Shown in pieces: positions 33,893 to 47,762 of a stretch of DNA of 64,000 nt. The DNA is from Ophiura sarsii (lineage: Eukaryota > Echinodermata > Ophiuroidea > Amphilepidida > Ophiuridae). Where the stretch lies: positions 806,001-870,000 of the forward strand of contig CM069448.1 in the NCBI GenBank assembly GCA_035610835.1. Direction: 5' to 3'. A program made the position numbers and the translations under genes. The notes under the pieces are model-generated. The model did not search any database. It was not told the DNA's origin and worked only from the letters and a program-made list of their open reading frames with translations. Position 1 is the stretch's first letter. Each line of letters begins with the position of its first letter.

Positions 33893-36800
33893 GTCGGTGG
33901 AGGTGATGTTAAGAGAGTGGGTGGAGGTTATGTGAAAAGAGTGGGTGGAAATAACAAACGTCTATATACGCTACGCACACCACTTACGAACTAGCGAAAA
34001 TATAAAAGAGACTATTTATTAATAAAACATGGCGCCGATTTCGATAAACACCGCTAGTGCCGTAAGTGAATGGGCTTAGAATTTCACCTTAAATTTCAAG
34101 GGAATAGTGCATTTGTACAAAAATGTTAAACGAATGGCAAGATAGATGAGAAAGAGTAGATAAGAACAAGCACAAAGAAGTGTGTTTTTGAGCTCTGGTA
34201 AGCGATACAGAAATTACCACAAAAATCATATTTAGAAGGAGTCATACTTAGGATGGGGACAGATAGTGAAACATGCAAAATACCCTATGATGAATAATAC
34301 CAACTGATGACAAATATCACTAAGTATGATTTGTTGTACTACCTGACGAGTAGAGCGGGGCATGAGCGGATCCACTACTACGTATGTTCACATGGTTATA
34401 CATTATTCGGGTATTGGGTAGGCACGATACCAAGTGCTAGGTGAAGGTGATGTGAAGAGAGTGGTGGAGGTGATGTGAAGAGAATGGATGTAGGTTATGT
34501 GAAGAGAGTGGGTGGAGGTTATGTGAAGAGAGTGGGTGGAGGTTATGTGAAGAGAGTGGGTGGAGGTTATGTGGAGAGAGTGGGTGGAGGCTATGTGAGA
34601 GAGTGGGTGGAGGTGATGTGGGGGAGAGTGGGTGGAGGTGGTGTAGGGAGAGTGGGTGGAGGCTATGTGGAGAGAGTGGATAGAGGTTATGTGAAGAGAG
34701 TGGGTGGTGGTGATGTGAAGAGAGTGGGTGGAAGTTACGGGAAGAGAGTGGGTGGAGGTGATGTGGAGAAAGTGGGTGGAGGCTATGTGGAGAGAGTGGA
34801 TAGAGGTTATGTGAAGAGAGTGGGTGGAGGTGATGTAGAGAGAGTGGGTGAAGGTGATGTGGAGAGAGTGGGTGGCGGTGATCGCGAAGAGAGTGGGTGG
34901 GGTGATGTGGGGGATAATGGATGGAGGTGATGGTGGGTGGAGGTGATGTGAAGAGAATGGGTGGAGGCTATGTGAAGAGAGTGGGTGGAGGTGATGTGTA
35001 GAGTGGGTGGAGGTGATGTGGAGAGTGGGTGGAGGTGATGTGGGGAGAATGGATGGAGGTTATGTGAAGAGAGTGGGTGGAGGTGATGTAGAGAGAGTGG
35101 GTGGAGGTGATGTGGAGAGAGTGGGTGGAGGTGATGTGGAGAGAATGGGTGGAGGCTATGTGAAGAGAGTGGGTGGGGTGATGTGGGGAGAGTGGGTGGA
35201 GGTGATGTAGAGAGAGTGGGTGGAGATTATGTGGAGAGAGTGGGTAGAGGTTATGTGAAGAGAATGCGTGATGGGGTGGAGGTTATGTGGAGAGAGTGGG
35301 TGGAGGTGATGGGGAAGAGTGGGTGGAGGTGATGTAGAGAGAGTGGGTGGAGGCTACTCTCTACATAACCTCCACCCACTCTCTTCACATCACCTCCACC
35401 CACTCTCTCCCCATCACGCATTCTCTTCACATAACCTCTACCCACTCGCCCCACATCACCTCGACCCACTCTCTTCACATAGCCTCCACCCATGTGGAGA
35501 GAGTAGGTGGAGGTGATGTAGAGAGAGTGGGTGGAGGTTATGTGGAGAGAGTGGGTGGAGGCTATGTGAAGAGAGTGGGTGGAGGTGATGGGGAAGAGTG
35601 GGTGGAGGTGATGTAGAGAGAGTGGGTGGAGGCTATGTGGAGAGAGTGGATAGAGGTTATGTGAAGAGAGTGGGTGGTGGTGATGTGAAGAGAGTGGGTG
35701 GAGCTGATGTGGAGAGAGTGGATAGAGGTTATGTGAAGAGAGTGGGTGGTGGTTATGTGGAGAGAGTGGGTGGAGGTGATGTGAAGAGAGTGGGTAGAGC
35801 TTCTGCTTGTGCTTGATTGATCTTGCAATTCCACTCGTGATCCATGGCTGTTTACGTCACCACATCACCTCCATCCACTCTCTCTACATAACCTCCACCC
35901 ACTCTCTTCACATCACCTCCACCCACTCTCTCCCCATCACGCATTCTCTTCACATAACCTCTACCCACTCGCCCCACATCACCTCGACCCACTCTCTTCA
36001 CATAGCCTCCACCCATGTGGAGAGAGTAGGTGGAGGTGATGTAGAGAGAGTGGGTGGAGGTTATGTGGAGAGAGTGGGTGGAGGCTATGTGAAGAGAGTG
36101 GGTGGAGGTGATGGGGAAGAGTGGGTGGAGGTGATGTAGAGAGAGTGGGTGGAGGCTATGTGGAGAGAGTGGATAGAGGTTATGTGAAGAGAGTGGGTGG
36201 TGGTGATGTGAAGAGAGTGGGTGGAGCTGATGTGGAGAGAGTGGATAGAGGTTATGTGAAGAGAGTGGGTGGTGGTTATGTGGAGAGAGTGGGTGGAGGT
36301 GATGTGGAGAGAGTGGGTGGAGGCTATGTGAAGAGAGTGGGTGGAGGTGATGTGGAGAGAGTGGGTGGAGGCGATGTAGGGAGAGTGGCTGGAGGCTATG
36401 TGGAGAGAGTGGATAGAGGTTATGTGAAGAGAGTGGGTGGTGGTGATGTGAAGAGAGTGGGTGGAGGTGATGTGGAGAGAGTGGATAGAGGTTATGTGAA
36501 GAGAGTGGGTGGTGGTTATGTGGAGAGAGTGGGTGGAGGTGATGTGGAGAGAGTGGGTGGAGGCTATGTGAAGAGAGTGGGTGGAGGTGATGTGGAGAGA
36601 GTGGGTGGAGGCTATGTGAAGAGAGTGGGTGGAGGTGATGTGGGGAGAGTGGGTGGAGGTGATGTAGAGAGAGTTGGTGAAGGCTATGTGGAGAGAGTGG
36701 ATAGAGGTTATGTGAAGAGAGTGGGTGGAGGTGATGTATTGAGAATGGGTGGAGGTGATGTGAAGAGAGTGGGTGGAGGTGATGTGAAGAGAGTGGGTGG

Positions 36801-38165
36801 AGGTGATGTGGAGAGTGGGTGAAGGTGATGTGGAGAGAGTGGGTGGAGGTGATGCGAAGAGAGTGGGTGGGGTGATGTGAAGAGAATGGGTGGAGGTTAT
36901 GTGAAGAGAGTGGGTGGAGTTGATGTGGGGAGAGTGGGTGGAGTGGGTGGAGGTGATGTGGGGAGAGTGAATGGAGGTGATGTGGAGATAATGGGTGGAG
37001 GTTATGTGAAGAGAGTGGGTGGAGGTGATGTGGGGAGAGTGGGTGGAGGTGATGTAGAGAGAGTGGGTGGAGGCTATGTGAAGAGAGTGGGTGGAGGTGA
37101 TGTGGGGAGAGTGGGTGGAGGTGATGTGGAGAGAGTGGATAGAGGTTATGTGAAGAGAGTGGGTGGTGGTTATGTGGAGAGAGTAGGTGGAGGTGATGTA
37201 GAGAGAGTGGGTGGAGGTTATGTGGAGAGAGTGGGTGGAGGCTATGTGAAGAGAGTGGGTGGAGGTGATGGGGAAGAGTGGGTGGAGGTGATGTAGAGAG
37301 AGTGGGTGGAGGCTATGTGGAGAGAGTGGATAGAGGTTATGTGAAGAGAGTGGGTGGAGGTGATGTATTGAGAATGGGTGGAGGTGATGTGGGAGAGTGG
37401 GTGGAGGTGATGTGGAGAGTGGGTGAAGGTGATGTGGAGAGAGTGGGTGGAGGTGATGCGAAGAGAGTGGGTGGGGTGATGTGAAGAGAATGGGTGGAGG
37501 CTATGTGAAGAGAGTGGGTGGAGGTGATGTGTAGAGTGGGTGGAGGTGATGTGGGGAGAATGGATGGAGGTTATGTGAAGAGAGTGGGTGGAGGTGATGT
37601 AGAGAGAGTGGATGGAGGTGATGTGGAGAGAATGGGTGGAGGCTATGTGAAGAGAGTGGGTCGAGGTGATGTGGGGCGAGTGGGTAGAGGTTATGTGAAG
37701 AGAATGCGTGATGGGGAGAGAGTGGGTGGAGGTGATGTGAAGAGAATGGGTGGAGGTTATGTAGAGAGAGTGGATGGAGGTTATGTGAAGAGAATGCGTG
37801 ATGGGGAGAGAGTGGGTGGAGGTGATGTGAAGAGAGTGGGTGGAGGTTATGTAGAGAGTAGCCTCCACCCACTCTCTCTACATCACCTCCACCCACTCTT
37901 CCCCATCACCTCCACCCACTCTCTCCACATAACCTCCACCCCATCACGCATTCTCTTCACATAACCTCTACCCACTCTCTCCACATAATCTCCACCCACT
38001 CTCTCTACATCACCTCCACCCACTCTCCCCACATCACCCCACCCACTCTCTTCACATAGCCTCCACCCATGAGTGGATGGAGGTGATGTGGAGAGAATGG
38101 TTGGAGGTTATATGAAGAGAGTGTGTGGATGTTATGTGGAGAGAGTGGGTGGAGGTGATATGGAG
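33893..38165. repeat. 4.3 kb minisatellite, 24-bp unit, with strand switches
   Basis: Tandem units of 24 bp, GGTGGAGGTGATGTG plus GAGAGAGTG, with variants (ggttatgtg, ggctatgtg, tagagg). A short start at 33893-33950 precedes a non-repeat gap to 34440; the main block is 34440-38165 and runs into the N gap. Three patches have the complement orientation (about 35355-35490, 35865-36015, 37860-38070). Because 24 is divisible by three, frames stay open for up to about 230 codons as Val-Gly-Gly-Gly repeats on one strand and His-Ser-Leu-His on the other; these are by-products. Confidence 0.9.
35797..35858 (-). mobile_element. LINE fragment captured in the minisatellite
   Basis: About 60 bp unlike the array: gtagagcttctgcttgtgc...gatcttgcaattccact...ggctgtttacgt. 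It matches 58640-58690 inside the LINE at 56.2-60.8 kb. Read on the minus strand it encodes PWIT-SGIARSIKHKQK, the block between endonuclease and reverse transcriptase. It keeps 12 bases (atcacga/ccatgg region) that are missing from the window's LINE, so it comes from another copy of the same family. Confidence 0.75.
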
Positions 38166-38265
38166 NNNNNNNNNNNNNNNNNNNNNNNNNNNNNNNNNNN
38201 NNNNNNNNNNNNNNNNNNNNNNNNNNNNNNNNNNNNNNNNNNNNNNNNNNNNNNNNNNNNNNNNN
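38166..38265. other. Assembly gap (100 N)
   Basis: Exactly 100 N, the usual placeholder for a gap of unknown size. It separates the minisatellite from the right arm of the inverted duplication. Confidence 0.99.
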
Positions 38266-41200
38266 ATCACAATATCTTATTAGACTGTTTCAGAATCAGA
38301 AAGGTTAGAAAGTCTCAATATTTAATTCGGTATCAAGAATTTTTCAAGGGGTATGATGTGGTTAAGGCGACGAAAAACACACACCCTGTTTTACGGGCAG
38401 ACAGACCTGTCAAGTGGGGTCAGGCGATTTTTTAATTAATTTTGTTTTTTGACCTAAAATGTCACCAAAAATACTTTTCAGCCAAAAAAACGGCTGATTT
38501 TACATGATTTGAGAAAAAAATAATCTAAAAAAACCAAAAAAACCTGAAAAACACAAAAGTGGGTCGGTCAAGCCCATAAAACAGGGGGGGGGGGGGGGGT
38601 CCTTGCCTAATGGGGATATCGAGGATTGACAACCAGAAAGACATCACTTTTTGGTCAGTTTTAGATATTGATACCAAAAAATTAGTGTTGTCCGAAGATT
38701 CTTAGTACCAAGAAGACTTACCCAATACTCATACATAGCCCTATTTGAGTTAAAAGCACAGTTCAGTTTTACACACAACTCAATGGAATACAATTTGAAA
38801 CTCATTTTTCTCAGAATGTTTTGTTTTTGAGTTTGTCTTTCTGGTTGTCAACCGTCTATATGAATTTTGGAAGAAAAAAAATGTACCATAAAATGGGGTG
38901 AATAGGGACATGGGGGTGAATAGGTACAACGTTTTTTAAATGTCACCCGGCCAGTTTGTGTACCGTAAAACGGGTTGAAGCCCCCATGTCTCTATTCACC
39001 CGTGTTACGGTACACAAACTGGCCGGGTGACATTTAAAAACGTTTCCCATTTTTTGTCCTATTCACCCCCATGTCCCTATTCACCCCGTTTACAGTAGTG
39101 CAACAATATTGAAGAACAAGATGTGTGTATACAATGTAGACTGATGTTGAACTCAATCACAATCATGTTGACAAAATTAATTGCATATTAGATACTTTTT
39201 TGAGTCATTTTTGTGCAGAAAGAAAGCATTCCGGTTGTCACAACCACTTTATTCAGCTTAATGTCAAATCGTTGCAAGAGAGTCAGGCGAAATAGGATGA
39301 CTGGATGAGAAACCATATGCCACCACCGTAAAACGGGGTGGATAGGGACAGTTTTAGCACTCTCTAGATTGTAGTTTTGTTGCCTCATGATCCAAACTTT
39401 TTAGCGCATATTATGTCCACCTATAATGCCTTTAAAACTGCCACTATAAAAAATGAAAACATGTGATGGGTATATATTTTTTTCTTACAAAGGTTGGTGT
39501 CCCTATTCACCCTGACGTTAGGGTCAATAGGGACAGCATTAGTCTGGATAGGGAAATCACTAGATTGAAAGAGTTTTACCTGTTTCATTCTATGGGTGAA
39601 TATGGGTAATGAGTGAGTGTTAAAAACCCCAAACAATCACTTTCAAGTAGTTTATACCCACCATAACTATTAAAATATTGTTTTGACAATATTTTGTTGG
39701 AGGACCTTTAAAGCTAGGCTCTGGTGCATTTCTAGCAAGAATTATGCAGTTTTGAGCAGGAAAGTTTTGACCACGCCATCTTTTCAGTGTTTCTTTTGGA
39801 CACCGTTATTTTTGATACCCTGAACTTGTGGTGTGTCCAGGGAGTCTCAAACAATGTGAAAAGAAATTTGATTGCTCCCATTTTTAGTACAATTAAAAAT
39901 ACATTTACTTACTAAAAAAATATATCCCAGGAGGCCTCTCCTTTGGGTGCAAAATAGCAAAAAATCCAAAGCTTCCAGGGGGTGCTGCGCTCGCTACGCT
40001 CGTGCTGAGTGTACCTTCCTGATTACAAATTCAAATCTTCCTGGTTTATGAATCCAATGTTGGCAGCTCTGCACCAGGGCCTAGCTTTAAAGGTCCTATA
40101 ACAAAATATTTGGAATGGAGTTCACCTACCTCAAAGGTGTCAATTCTGATGTATAACATGATAACAGTGGCAAATAAGACTTCACAAATGTTATAAATTG
40201 TTTATATTGAGTGCGTAAACATTTTAAGAAGCCATTTTATTTCAAAAACAAAGTTGAAGTTTTGAACTCTTTTGAATGACATATTTGTTGGTATATTTGT
40301 GTGAAATTGAAGTCAATCCTGTTTACCATTGGTGAGCCTTTAATCAACCCTCATAGAACACCACACCAAATGTCCAAGTGCAACATTATGCAAGATTTAC
40401 TGATGAGATGATATTCAAATGTGAATATGTTATTGCTACATATGAATTGCAAGTTACTTTGCTTTATAACCAAACACCTAATTTTGCTGTTCTTTCAAAA
40501 ACCTTCTCCACCCGGCCCTTCAGCATGCATAAAGTAATACTTCCTATGTATAAACTTTGGGCAGTCTGTTTTAAGCATGTTCAAGGGCCAAAAATACATC
40601 TGTCAAAAATGTTCTTGCCCCTGAACATGTATAAAGCAACACTTCCTATGTAGTAGTCGTTGGGCATAAGTTATAGTTCATGCTGAAGGGCCGGAAAAAA
40701 CATTTGAGGTTTTGACAATGATGACAAATCAGGTGCCAAATTCGGAACGTTCACCAAAGATAAACGGTTTATGCAATAAAAAGTTAAAGCAATTAATGTG
40801 ATTCCGACAAGATTTAAGAAAAAAGTTCCAAACATGAATTTGTCAACAAAATGGCTTCTTACATCATTGCAATTTTTAATTGATCGGTATTGTATTGTTA
40901 TTGATTGAACATACTATTTACCGTAAAACGGGGTGGATAGGGACAGTTTCAGCACTCTCTAGGTTGCAGGTTTTTCCATGTAGCCTCATGAGCCAAACTT
41001 GTTGGCATATATAATGGGAATTATAGGCGAAACAAGCAGAGCTACAGCAGCGTGTGCGATTAGACGGCCGCCAAACTGTCAATTAAAGTGTGTGATTTAG
41101 TTGGTTCAGAAGCCACGACACACAACCCTGTTAGTGTTATCCAATCACACAGCTGCACAAAGCCTAACTGATATTGCTAAATAACCATACAGCAGCATAC

Positions 41201-41359
41201 ACCTGTGATATAACTGCACTAGTGAAATTACTCACTAATATTTAGTCTGGTTTATAAAGAGGTTACCGTTCCAGGACTCCCTCAAACCAGCTTTTTTTTA
41301 CTTACTTTCTTGGTCCTAAAACATATTCAGGATACGTTACCAACATTTTTATAATGCTA

Positions 41360-41945
41360 AGGGGTATCAAGATGGCGTCCAAAATGGCCGACCAAATTGG
41401 TCAAATCTCATCATAGCAATCAAATTGTATGGTGAAAGGATAGTTTTAATAGTGGGATGTATGTATTAGACCACTAGACACCCACCTAAATCCAAAATGG
41501 CCGCAAAAAAATGTAAAATTTCATATGTTGGCATATAAATCCAACATGTATGACCAGAGTATAGTTTTAACAATGTATGTGATAGACCACTAGAAACTCA
41601 CATCTAGTATTTTTGCGTTTGTTAACATACATGTACTTTAAAACCAAAAATGACCGCCAAATTAATGGTCAAAAGTGGTCCCAATTCCATAAAATAGCAT
41701 AATATCAACCGAAATGTATGATGAAAATATAATTTTAACTCTGGGATGTATGTGTTAGACTATATGTCCAGTATTTTTGCTTTGTTATAATTCAAAATCC
41801 AAAATGGCTGCCAAAATGACCCCAAAGTGGTTCCCGAAGTGGCTGCAGAAATTGTCAAATTCCATTAAATGGGATAATATCAACCTAAATGTATAGTTTT
41901 AATGATGGGATGTATGTATTAGACCACTATTGATCCACTGAATTA
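41360..41945. repeat. ~160-bp tandem repeat upstream of the His exon, right arm
   Basis: Counterpart of 9130-9725, same four units in reverse complement. Confidence 0.7.
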
Positions 41946-41965
41946 TGTCCTCCTTTTCTTTCCAG

Positions 41966-42089
41966 CCTGTACATTTTTGTGGTGAGACACTGATATCACC
42001 GGACTGGATACTGACAGCCGCTCATTGTTATGACCCAAAACGCCATGATGGCGTCGCATTGCGTCCTCAACAGATCAAAGTTGTATTAG
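41966..42089 (+). CDS. Serine protease (S1A) His exon, right copy
   Basis: Identical in structure to 8984-9107: acceptor tctttccag before 41966, TAAHC with the catalytic His, gtgaga donor at 42090. The phase-1 end joins to the Asp exon at 43530. The region upstream (38.3-41.9 kb) has no exon for the activation peptide. Confidence 0.85.
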
Positions 42090-42127
42090 GTGAGATAGAT
42101 AAATGGGCCGAATAAATCAAATTAGCC

Positions 42128-42703
42128 AGTGGCGTAACCAGAGCCCCCCCCCCCCCCCATCCCCCCACCCCCCCCCCCCCCCCCTCCACAATATTGACTG
42201 TCGTGTCGATCGGTTGAGACTGGCACTGTCGGTTCATTTGACAAGAGGACTCATGGAATTATGATGGTCAAAAGTACAAACACAATTTTTTTTTCGCGCG
42301 CTACGTGCGCATGTGTCCCCAAAATGGAATATTTGTTGGTTGTTTAAAGTAGAAATGTACCTCAATCATAACCAAAATAAATGTTAAATCGACAGTTTTC
42401 CCGCGCTACGCGCGCATTTCTTTCACCTCGATAAATATTGTCGGTTCACTTTCATTTATTTTTATTGACCCCCGATATGAAAACCCTAGTTAGGCTAACC
42501 AAGTCCATTGTAAATGCCATTTTTAAAATTATTTTCATCGTTAACCGGGCTGTTAAAATATTTCAAAATGGCGCACTCCCGTTGCCATATTGGACGCGTG
42601 GCCACCGTCGTCTGTTTAAATTCCTCTAAATGTCCCCGTTGAAGACATGGAGTGGTAGGTGTACGTACAAGGTAGTTCATACATGGATCAAAACATGGAT
42701 CGA
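42128..42703. other. Right-arm-specific insert with C tracts and CGCGC motifs
   Basis: Starts agtggcgtaaccagagcc followed by C runs to 42184, then cgcgcgctacgtgcgcat (about 42295) and cgcgctacgcgcgcattt (about 42402). The same two motifs occur in the TIR element 14805-15346 and the satellite at 61.5 kb, so this is a repeat of the same wider family. The left arm keeps only its first few bases next to a short G run. Confidence 0.6.
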
Positions 42704-42969
42704 CTCGAGTGGAACCATGGAATAGATTCTATAGACACAGTGTCTCTAGCTCTTTAGCCATGAGCTAGAGCGTACAAGTAAAATGTTTGACTCGTACTCT
42801 ACGAGTACTCGTCCAACAACTATTACTTGTGCTGTTTATCATCGTATTAGTAGAAGTAGTAAATAGTAAAATATTTAAAATATGAAGTTAACCAATGCTT
42901 CAATCATTAGCTGCATTTACTTATTGTTATCAGCAAAAAGAATCACAACATTTTATCGTTATCCGGTTT

Positions 42970-43420
42970 AAAGGTACATTATGTGATCTTTCCAGGGAAC
43001 GCACTCAACATCAAAAAAAAATTGAAAGCAGATTTTCTTGCAGATTTACATTTCTGATCATAAATAGACATACATACCAAGTTACAGGGCGATACGATTC
43101 TTAATTACTTCAAAATCATGGTTTTAGAATGAAAATAAACTGTCAGGATAACACGACAGTTTATATGTTCACTCTAAATTCTCTCTAAAACCATGATTTT
43201 GAGGTAATTAGGAATCGTATCGCTCTGTAACTTGGAACGTACACTGTTAGAACGTTGGGCAATTATTTAGCGTTGGGTAAAACTATGAACAACCCCGTTG
43301 TTGGGTAAATAATATTAACGAGCTGATGGTGAAATGTTACCCAACGGTTGGGTAATTAGCCAAAACTTTACCCAACCGTTGGGTAATTAGCCAACATTTT
43401 ACCATTTGTGATTTTGTGAT
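42970..43420. mobile_element. TTAA MITE with truncated CACTG element, right arm
   Basis: Begins at TTAA (about 42967-42970) and shows the gatacgattc arms and the CACTGTTAGAACGTTGGGC end of the nested element (from about 43242). It breaks off near 43408 into a tgtgattttgtgattttgtg run and then rejoins the host intron, so about 370 bp present in the left arm are missing. Confidence 0.7.
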
Positions 43421-43529
43421 TTTGTGATGTGATGATCGGATAATAGTGTGCCAATACTAATTTGCTAATTGTAGAGCACCTTTTCCAAAAAAATTACAAC
43501 TTCATATGCTTTGCATTCCACTTCTGCAG

Positions 43530-43737
43530 GATCAGTTGAGTTGTATGATGGAGTGTTGGAGGAGGATCAATTATTAGTGAATGTAAACAAAATAATTATA
43601 CATTCTAATTACAATCAATGCTTCACTGAAACCGGCGTATGATTACGATGTAGCACTTCTGCATATCAACCCTGAAGATAGAGTAGTGTTATCACGGAAT
43701 GTACGGACAATTTGCCTTCCTGACCCTGCCACTGAGA
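43530..43737 (+). pseudogene. Serine protease Asp exon, right copy, 4-bp insertion
   Basis: Acceptor cttctgcag before 43530, donor gtaagt at 43738. It encodes GSVELYDGVLEED and HSNYN, but then reads attacaatcaatgcttc where both left copies have attacaatgcttc. The extra four bases shift the frame and produce a stop soon after. The downstream part of the exon (EDRVVLSRNVRTICLPDPAT) is otherwise intact, and it lacks the lesions of copies A and B. A short direct duplication of CAAT/AATC fits slippage or a sequencing error. Confidence 0.8.
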
Positions 43738-44218
43738 GTAAGTGTTAACCATTCAAAATTGGAAAGTTATAATTGATTAGCAGTTTTTCTAGATCAAAAA
43801 TAATTGCCCTCAAACGATTTGAAAATACATATCACGGTATTTGACAAATTTAGGTTCTAGACTGCAATTGTTTTCGAGCGCTTCATGCGCGTTTGTACAA
43901 TATAAGCTATCTTGTGAATAAGGCTGCTACTTTTTCACGAGCCTCATCCCCCAATGGAAAAAAGAAATTTAATGTCACTGAAATTGAATAGAATAAAATA
44001 TAGATATAAGCCGTTACCAATGCTTCAAAAAAGCATGGTACAACGTTTTAATGTCAATCAAAATCAAAATATACTTATTCCAAAAGAAAGAAATACACTT
44101 ACAAGCTATTTTAAAAATGTAAATCCTAATTATTCGCTACCCTGATTTGATTTGAGCATAGATCCTTTTGAGCCAGTAGCATTTGAATTTTACATTAAGT
44201 ATTACTTTCTAATCATAA

Positions 44219-44683
<465 letters not shown>

Positions 44684-44689
44684 ATATGA

Positions 44690-45905
44690 TATGAAGTTAG
44701 AAACGGGTGCATCAAAGTGGGAAGAGGGCCCTGGTGGGCGGGGTGCGCCCGGGAAGGGGGAAGGGGGGGGGGGGGGCGTTGTGAACATACCAATCGGGTA
44801 CACATGCGCGTCCAAGCACTTCTGAAATGGACCCTAATGGCGTAAACCAGAACACTATTTTGATACCCCTAAATGGCGTAAACACATACAAACCCTACCC
44901 TAAACGGCGTTACCAACACTCAATAATGCACCCTAAATGGCGTAATATAGTAATGCTCAAAATAATTTTAATTCATAATCATGTGACATTCATACAGATG
45001 CATGTGATATGCATACAGATGCATGTGATATGCATGATGTAGAATTCATGCAAAATATTATAATCATGTGACATTCATACAGATGCATGTGATATGCATG
45101 CAAAATATTATGTTCACACTTGTGGCAATGCATAAAATTAGCAAGTATATATATTTTTCATGCATACTAACATTATATTCTTTTTCACATTACTGTACGG
45201 GCGAGTCCGGGGCTACTGTATGTACCCCATTATAACGCACTTTCCGCGGCGTTCCTATGGATTGCCACTTAAGTTAATAAATACCAGTTGTGTACAGCAG
45301 TAATCATGGTTCATTGGTAGTGATTTGTTATCTTCATTATGCCTTTGTTATTGTTATTGTGGTCATTATAATCATACTCAATCATTTATCAGCATCGAAG
45401 GTGGAACAATCATCGGAAAACATCAACAACGATATAGCGAGCGTGTCGTATTTGACTTATCGCAGCTCGTTGCCCATACTGTCAAACCTAAATATTGCCC
45501 TCTATAATACTACTTGGCTTACAAGGTCCGTTACATTATGAGGAAAGGTGCAGTACATACAACAATTAGTCCGGGCAATTAGTGCCCCTAAACGTCGATG
45601 CTGTCATGGATACCCTAAATTGCGATGCCCCCTAAAAAGTACTCCTTTTTCAGAAAGGCGTCGACGACGTCATGTGGTGAAACCTGGACCCTTTTCCGAT
45701 AGGCAGATAGGGGAGGCCCGACCCCCAAATCAACACAAAAGTTGGTAACCATGACTGTTCTTCATTTTTTCAAAGTACCCCTTTGCAAGGATTTTTCAAC
45801 AATTTCAACCTCCTTTTTTGGCAAAAACAAGGACAAAATTGGGGTGAAAAATAGCGTTTATGGTCATGTGTTATAAACTGGTGTACCCCAAACGGTGTAT
45901 TTGGG
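44690..45905. other. 3' flank of the right protease copy, no gene
   Basis: Reverse complement of 5640-6850, with a G tract near 44755-44776 in place of the C tract at 6763, cgccatttaggg-type words and the atgcatgtgatatgcat patch. No exon is visible. Confidence 0.5.
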
Positions 45906-45911
45906 TTGTTA

Positions 45912-47762
45912 CCGTAAAACGGGGTGAAAGTTTCAGCACTCTCTAGATTGTAGATTTTTCAAGGTAGCCTCATGAGCCAAACTTTTTAGCACATATTATG
46001 TCCACCTATAATGTCTTTGAACTGCCACTATAAATAATTAAAAATATGTGATGGGTATATATTTTTTTTCTCACAAAGGTCGGTGTCCCTATTCACCCCA
46101 ACGTCGGGGTTAATAGGGACAGCATTATTCTGGGTAGGGAAATCACTAGATTTGAAGAGTTTTTACCTGTTTTATTCTACATATGGGTGAATATGGATAA
46201 TGAGTGAGTTTTGAAAAAACAAAACAATCACTTTTAATTAGTTTTTACCATTATAACTATTCAAAGTTATTTTTTAACAATATTTCTTAGACGTGTCAGT
46301 TAACAAGGGAATAAATACTTGACTGATTTAAGGGATCACGTCAAAACTCGACCACCCGTTGACCGCCGGTTACGGCCGGTTCCGCCCGGTTCTCACAAAA
46401 CGTGTCGTCTGTTATAATATACACACATAATGAGGTCAAATAGTTACACTCTGGTGAACACGACCGGTTGAAAGTGCCTCGTTGTCACACGCGTGAGCAA
46501 TAAAAGTCTCAGTTGACAACCAGTACAATGCAGCTATTGATTTTCGCTGGGGTTGGCTTTTTCAATCTGTTTATAGCTCAATTAACTTTTTAAAATCAAT
46601 ACCGAAAGTCTATGAATGGTTATTTTTATAGAACGATTATAGAGAGAGCTATTATGACCGCAAAGTAACAGATTGATAGTGTAAATTGGTCAGGTTACAG
46701 CATTAAGTCAACCGGCAGTTGTTCAGTGTTGCATGCGTGAATATTCATATACCAGTAAAACATTTGACCTGAAAGAACCGGGCGGAACCGTACGTAACCG
46801 GCGGTCAACGGGCGGTCGAGTTTTGACGTCTCCCCTAAGTAAAGAGTTATTTAGGTGCTTGAAGATCATAACATTATGTTATTCTTTGAATTGAGTTTTA
46901 TATTCTAATTGATATGTAACAATTCAGTATCAAATGTTCATCTATTCTACAAATATGGAGATAAATATTATGTGTCATTAAATGTGAAAAATACTAGTGA
47001 ACAAAATAGCACCCTCATCTCTTGGAATATTAGCATGAAGTATTATATCTGGCACACGTTTGGAGTTGGTTTATGACATATTAAAGTCATAGTATCAGTT
47101 TTAACAAGAAATATGAACATTTCTGGTCAACAATGGCAAAATAACAGCTCAAAATTGAAGCTTTCAATCAAGCGTTCATAGAACTGGGTCAATAGGGACA
47201 TATATACACTTATCCAGACCATAATTGTTTTCTTGTACCCAAATGAGTCAACCTTTTGAGATGATATTATGTCCACATAATAAGCCTTTAAACTGCTCTT
47301 TCAAAAAATCAAATGTATGGAGTGGATATAATATTTTCATTAAAAACGTTGGTGTCCCTATTGACCCCAGATTTTACAAATTTTACGGAAAAAATGCAAA
47401 AAAACTTACATTGTGAAATCCTTTCAGAATTTCTTACCAATGTCAAAGAGTATGTTGAAGAACCTTTAAAGCTAGGTGCATTTCCAGCTCATTTGCTCAA
47501 ATTATGCAGTTAGGAGCAGGAAAGTTTTGACCACACCATTTTTTTAGTGTTTTTTCGGACACCTCTATTTTCGATACCCTGGGCTCCACATTTGTTCTTT
47601 CACATCAATTGAACCATTTCCTGAACACTATTATATTGCTCTTTAAACATTTGGAAAAAATAAAATAAATAGCATACATCAAATACAAAAAATTGACATA
47701 TCAAAAACTTTCCCATTTTTGGCCCTATTCACCCCCATGTCCCTATTCACCCCGTTTTACGG
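45912..47762. mobile_element. CCGTAAAACGGGG TIR element, right arm
   Basis: Counterpart of 3772-5636, TA on both sides (45910-45911 and 47763-47764), with the nested 504-bp TTA element at 46332-46835. The left terminus has lost about 20 bp (ggggtgaaagtttcagc rather than ggggtgaatagggacagttt). Confidence 0.7.

Noticed and set aside
34475..37868. Long open frames of Val-Gly-Gly-Gly-Asp/Tyr-Val-Glu/Lys-Arg and, on the other strand, His-Ser-Leu-His-Ile-Thr-Ser-Thr repeats
   Set aside because: They arise because the minisatellite unit is 24 bp, a multiple of three. Open frames exist on both strands and are broken by unit-length changes; there is no start context, splice site or non-repeat domain.
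33893..38165. Possible CRISPR-like or programmable repeat array
   Set aside because: Units are directly adjacent without unique spacers, in a eukaryotic intergenic setting; it is a plain minisatellite.
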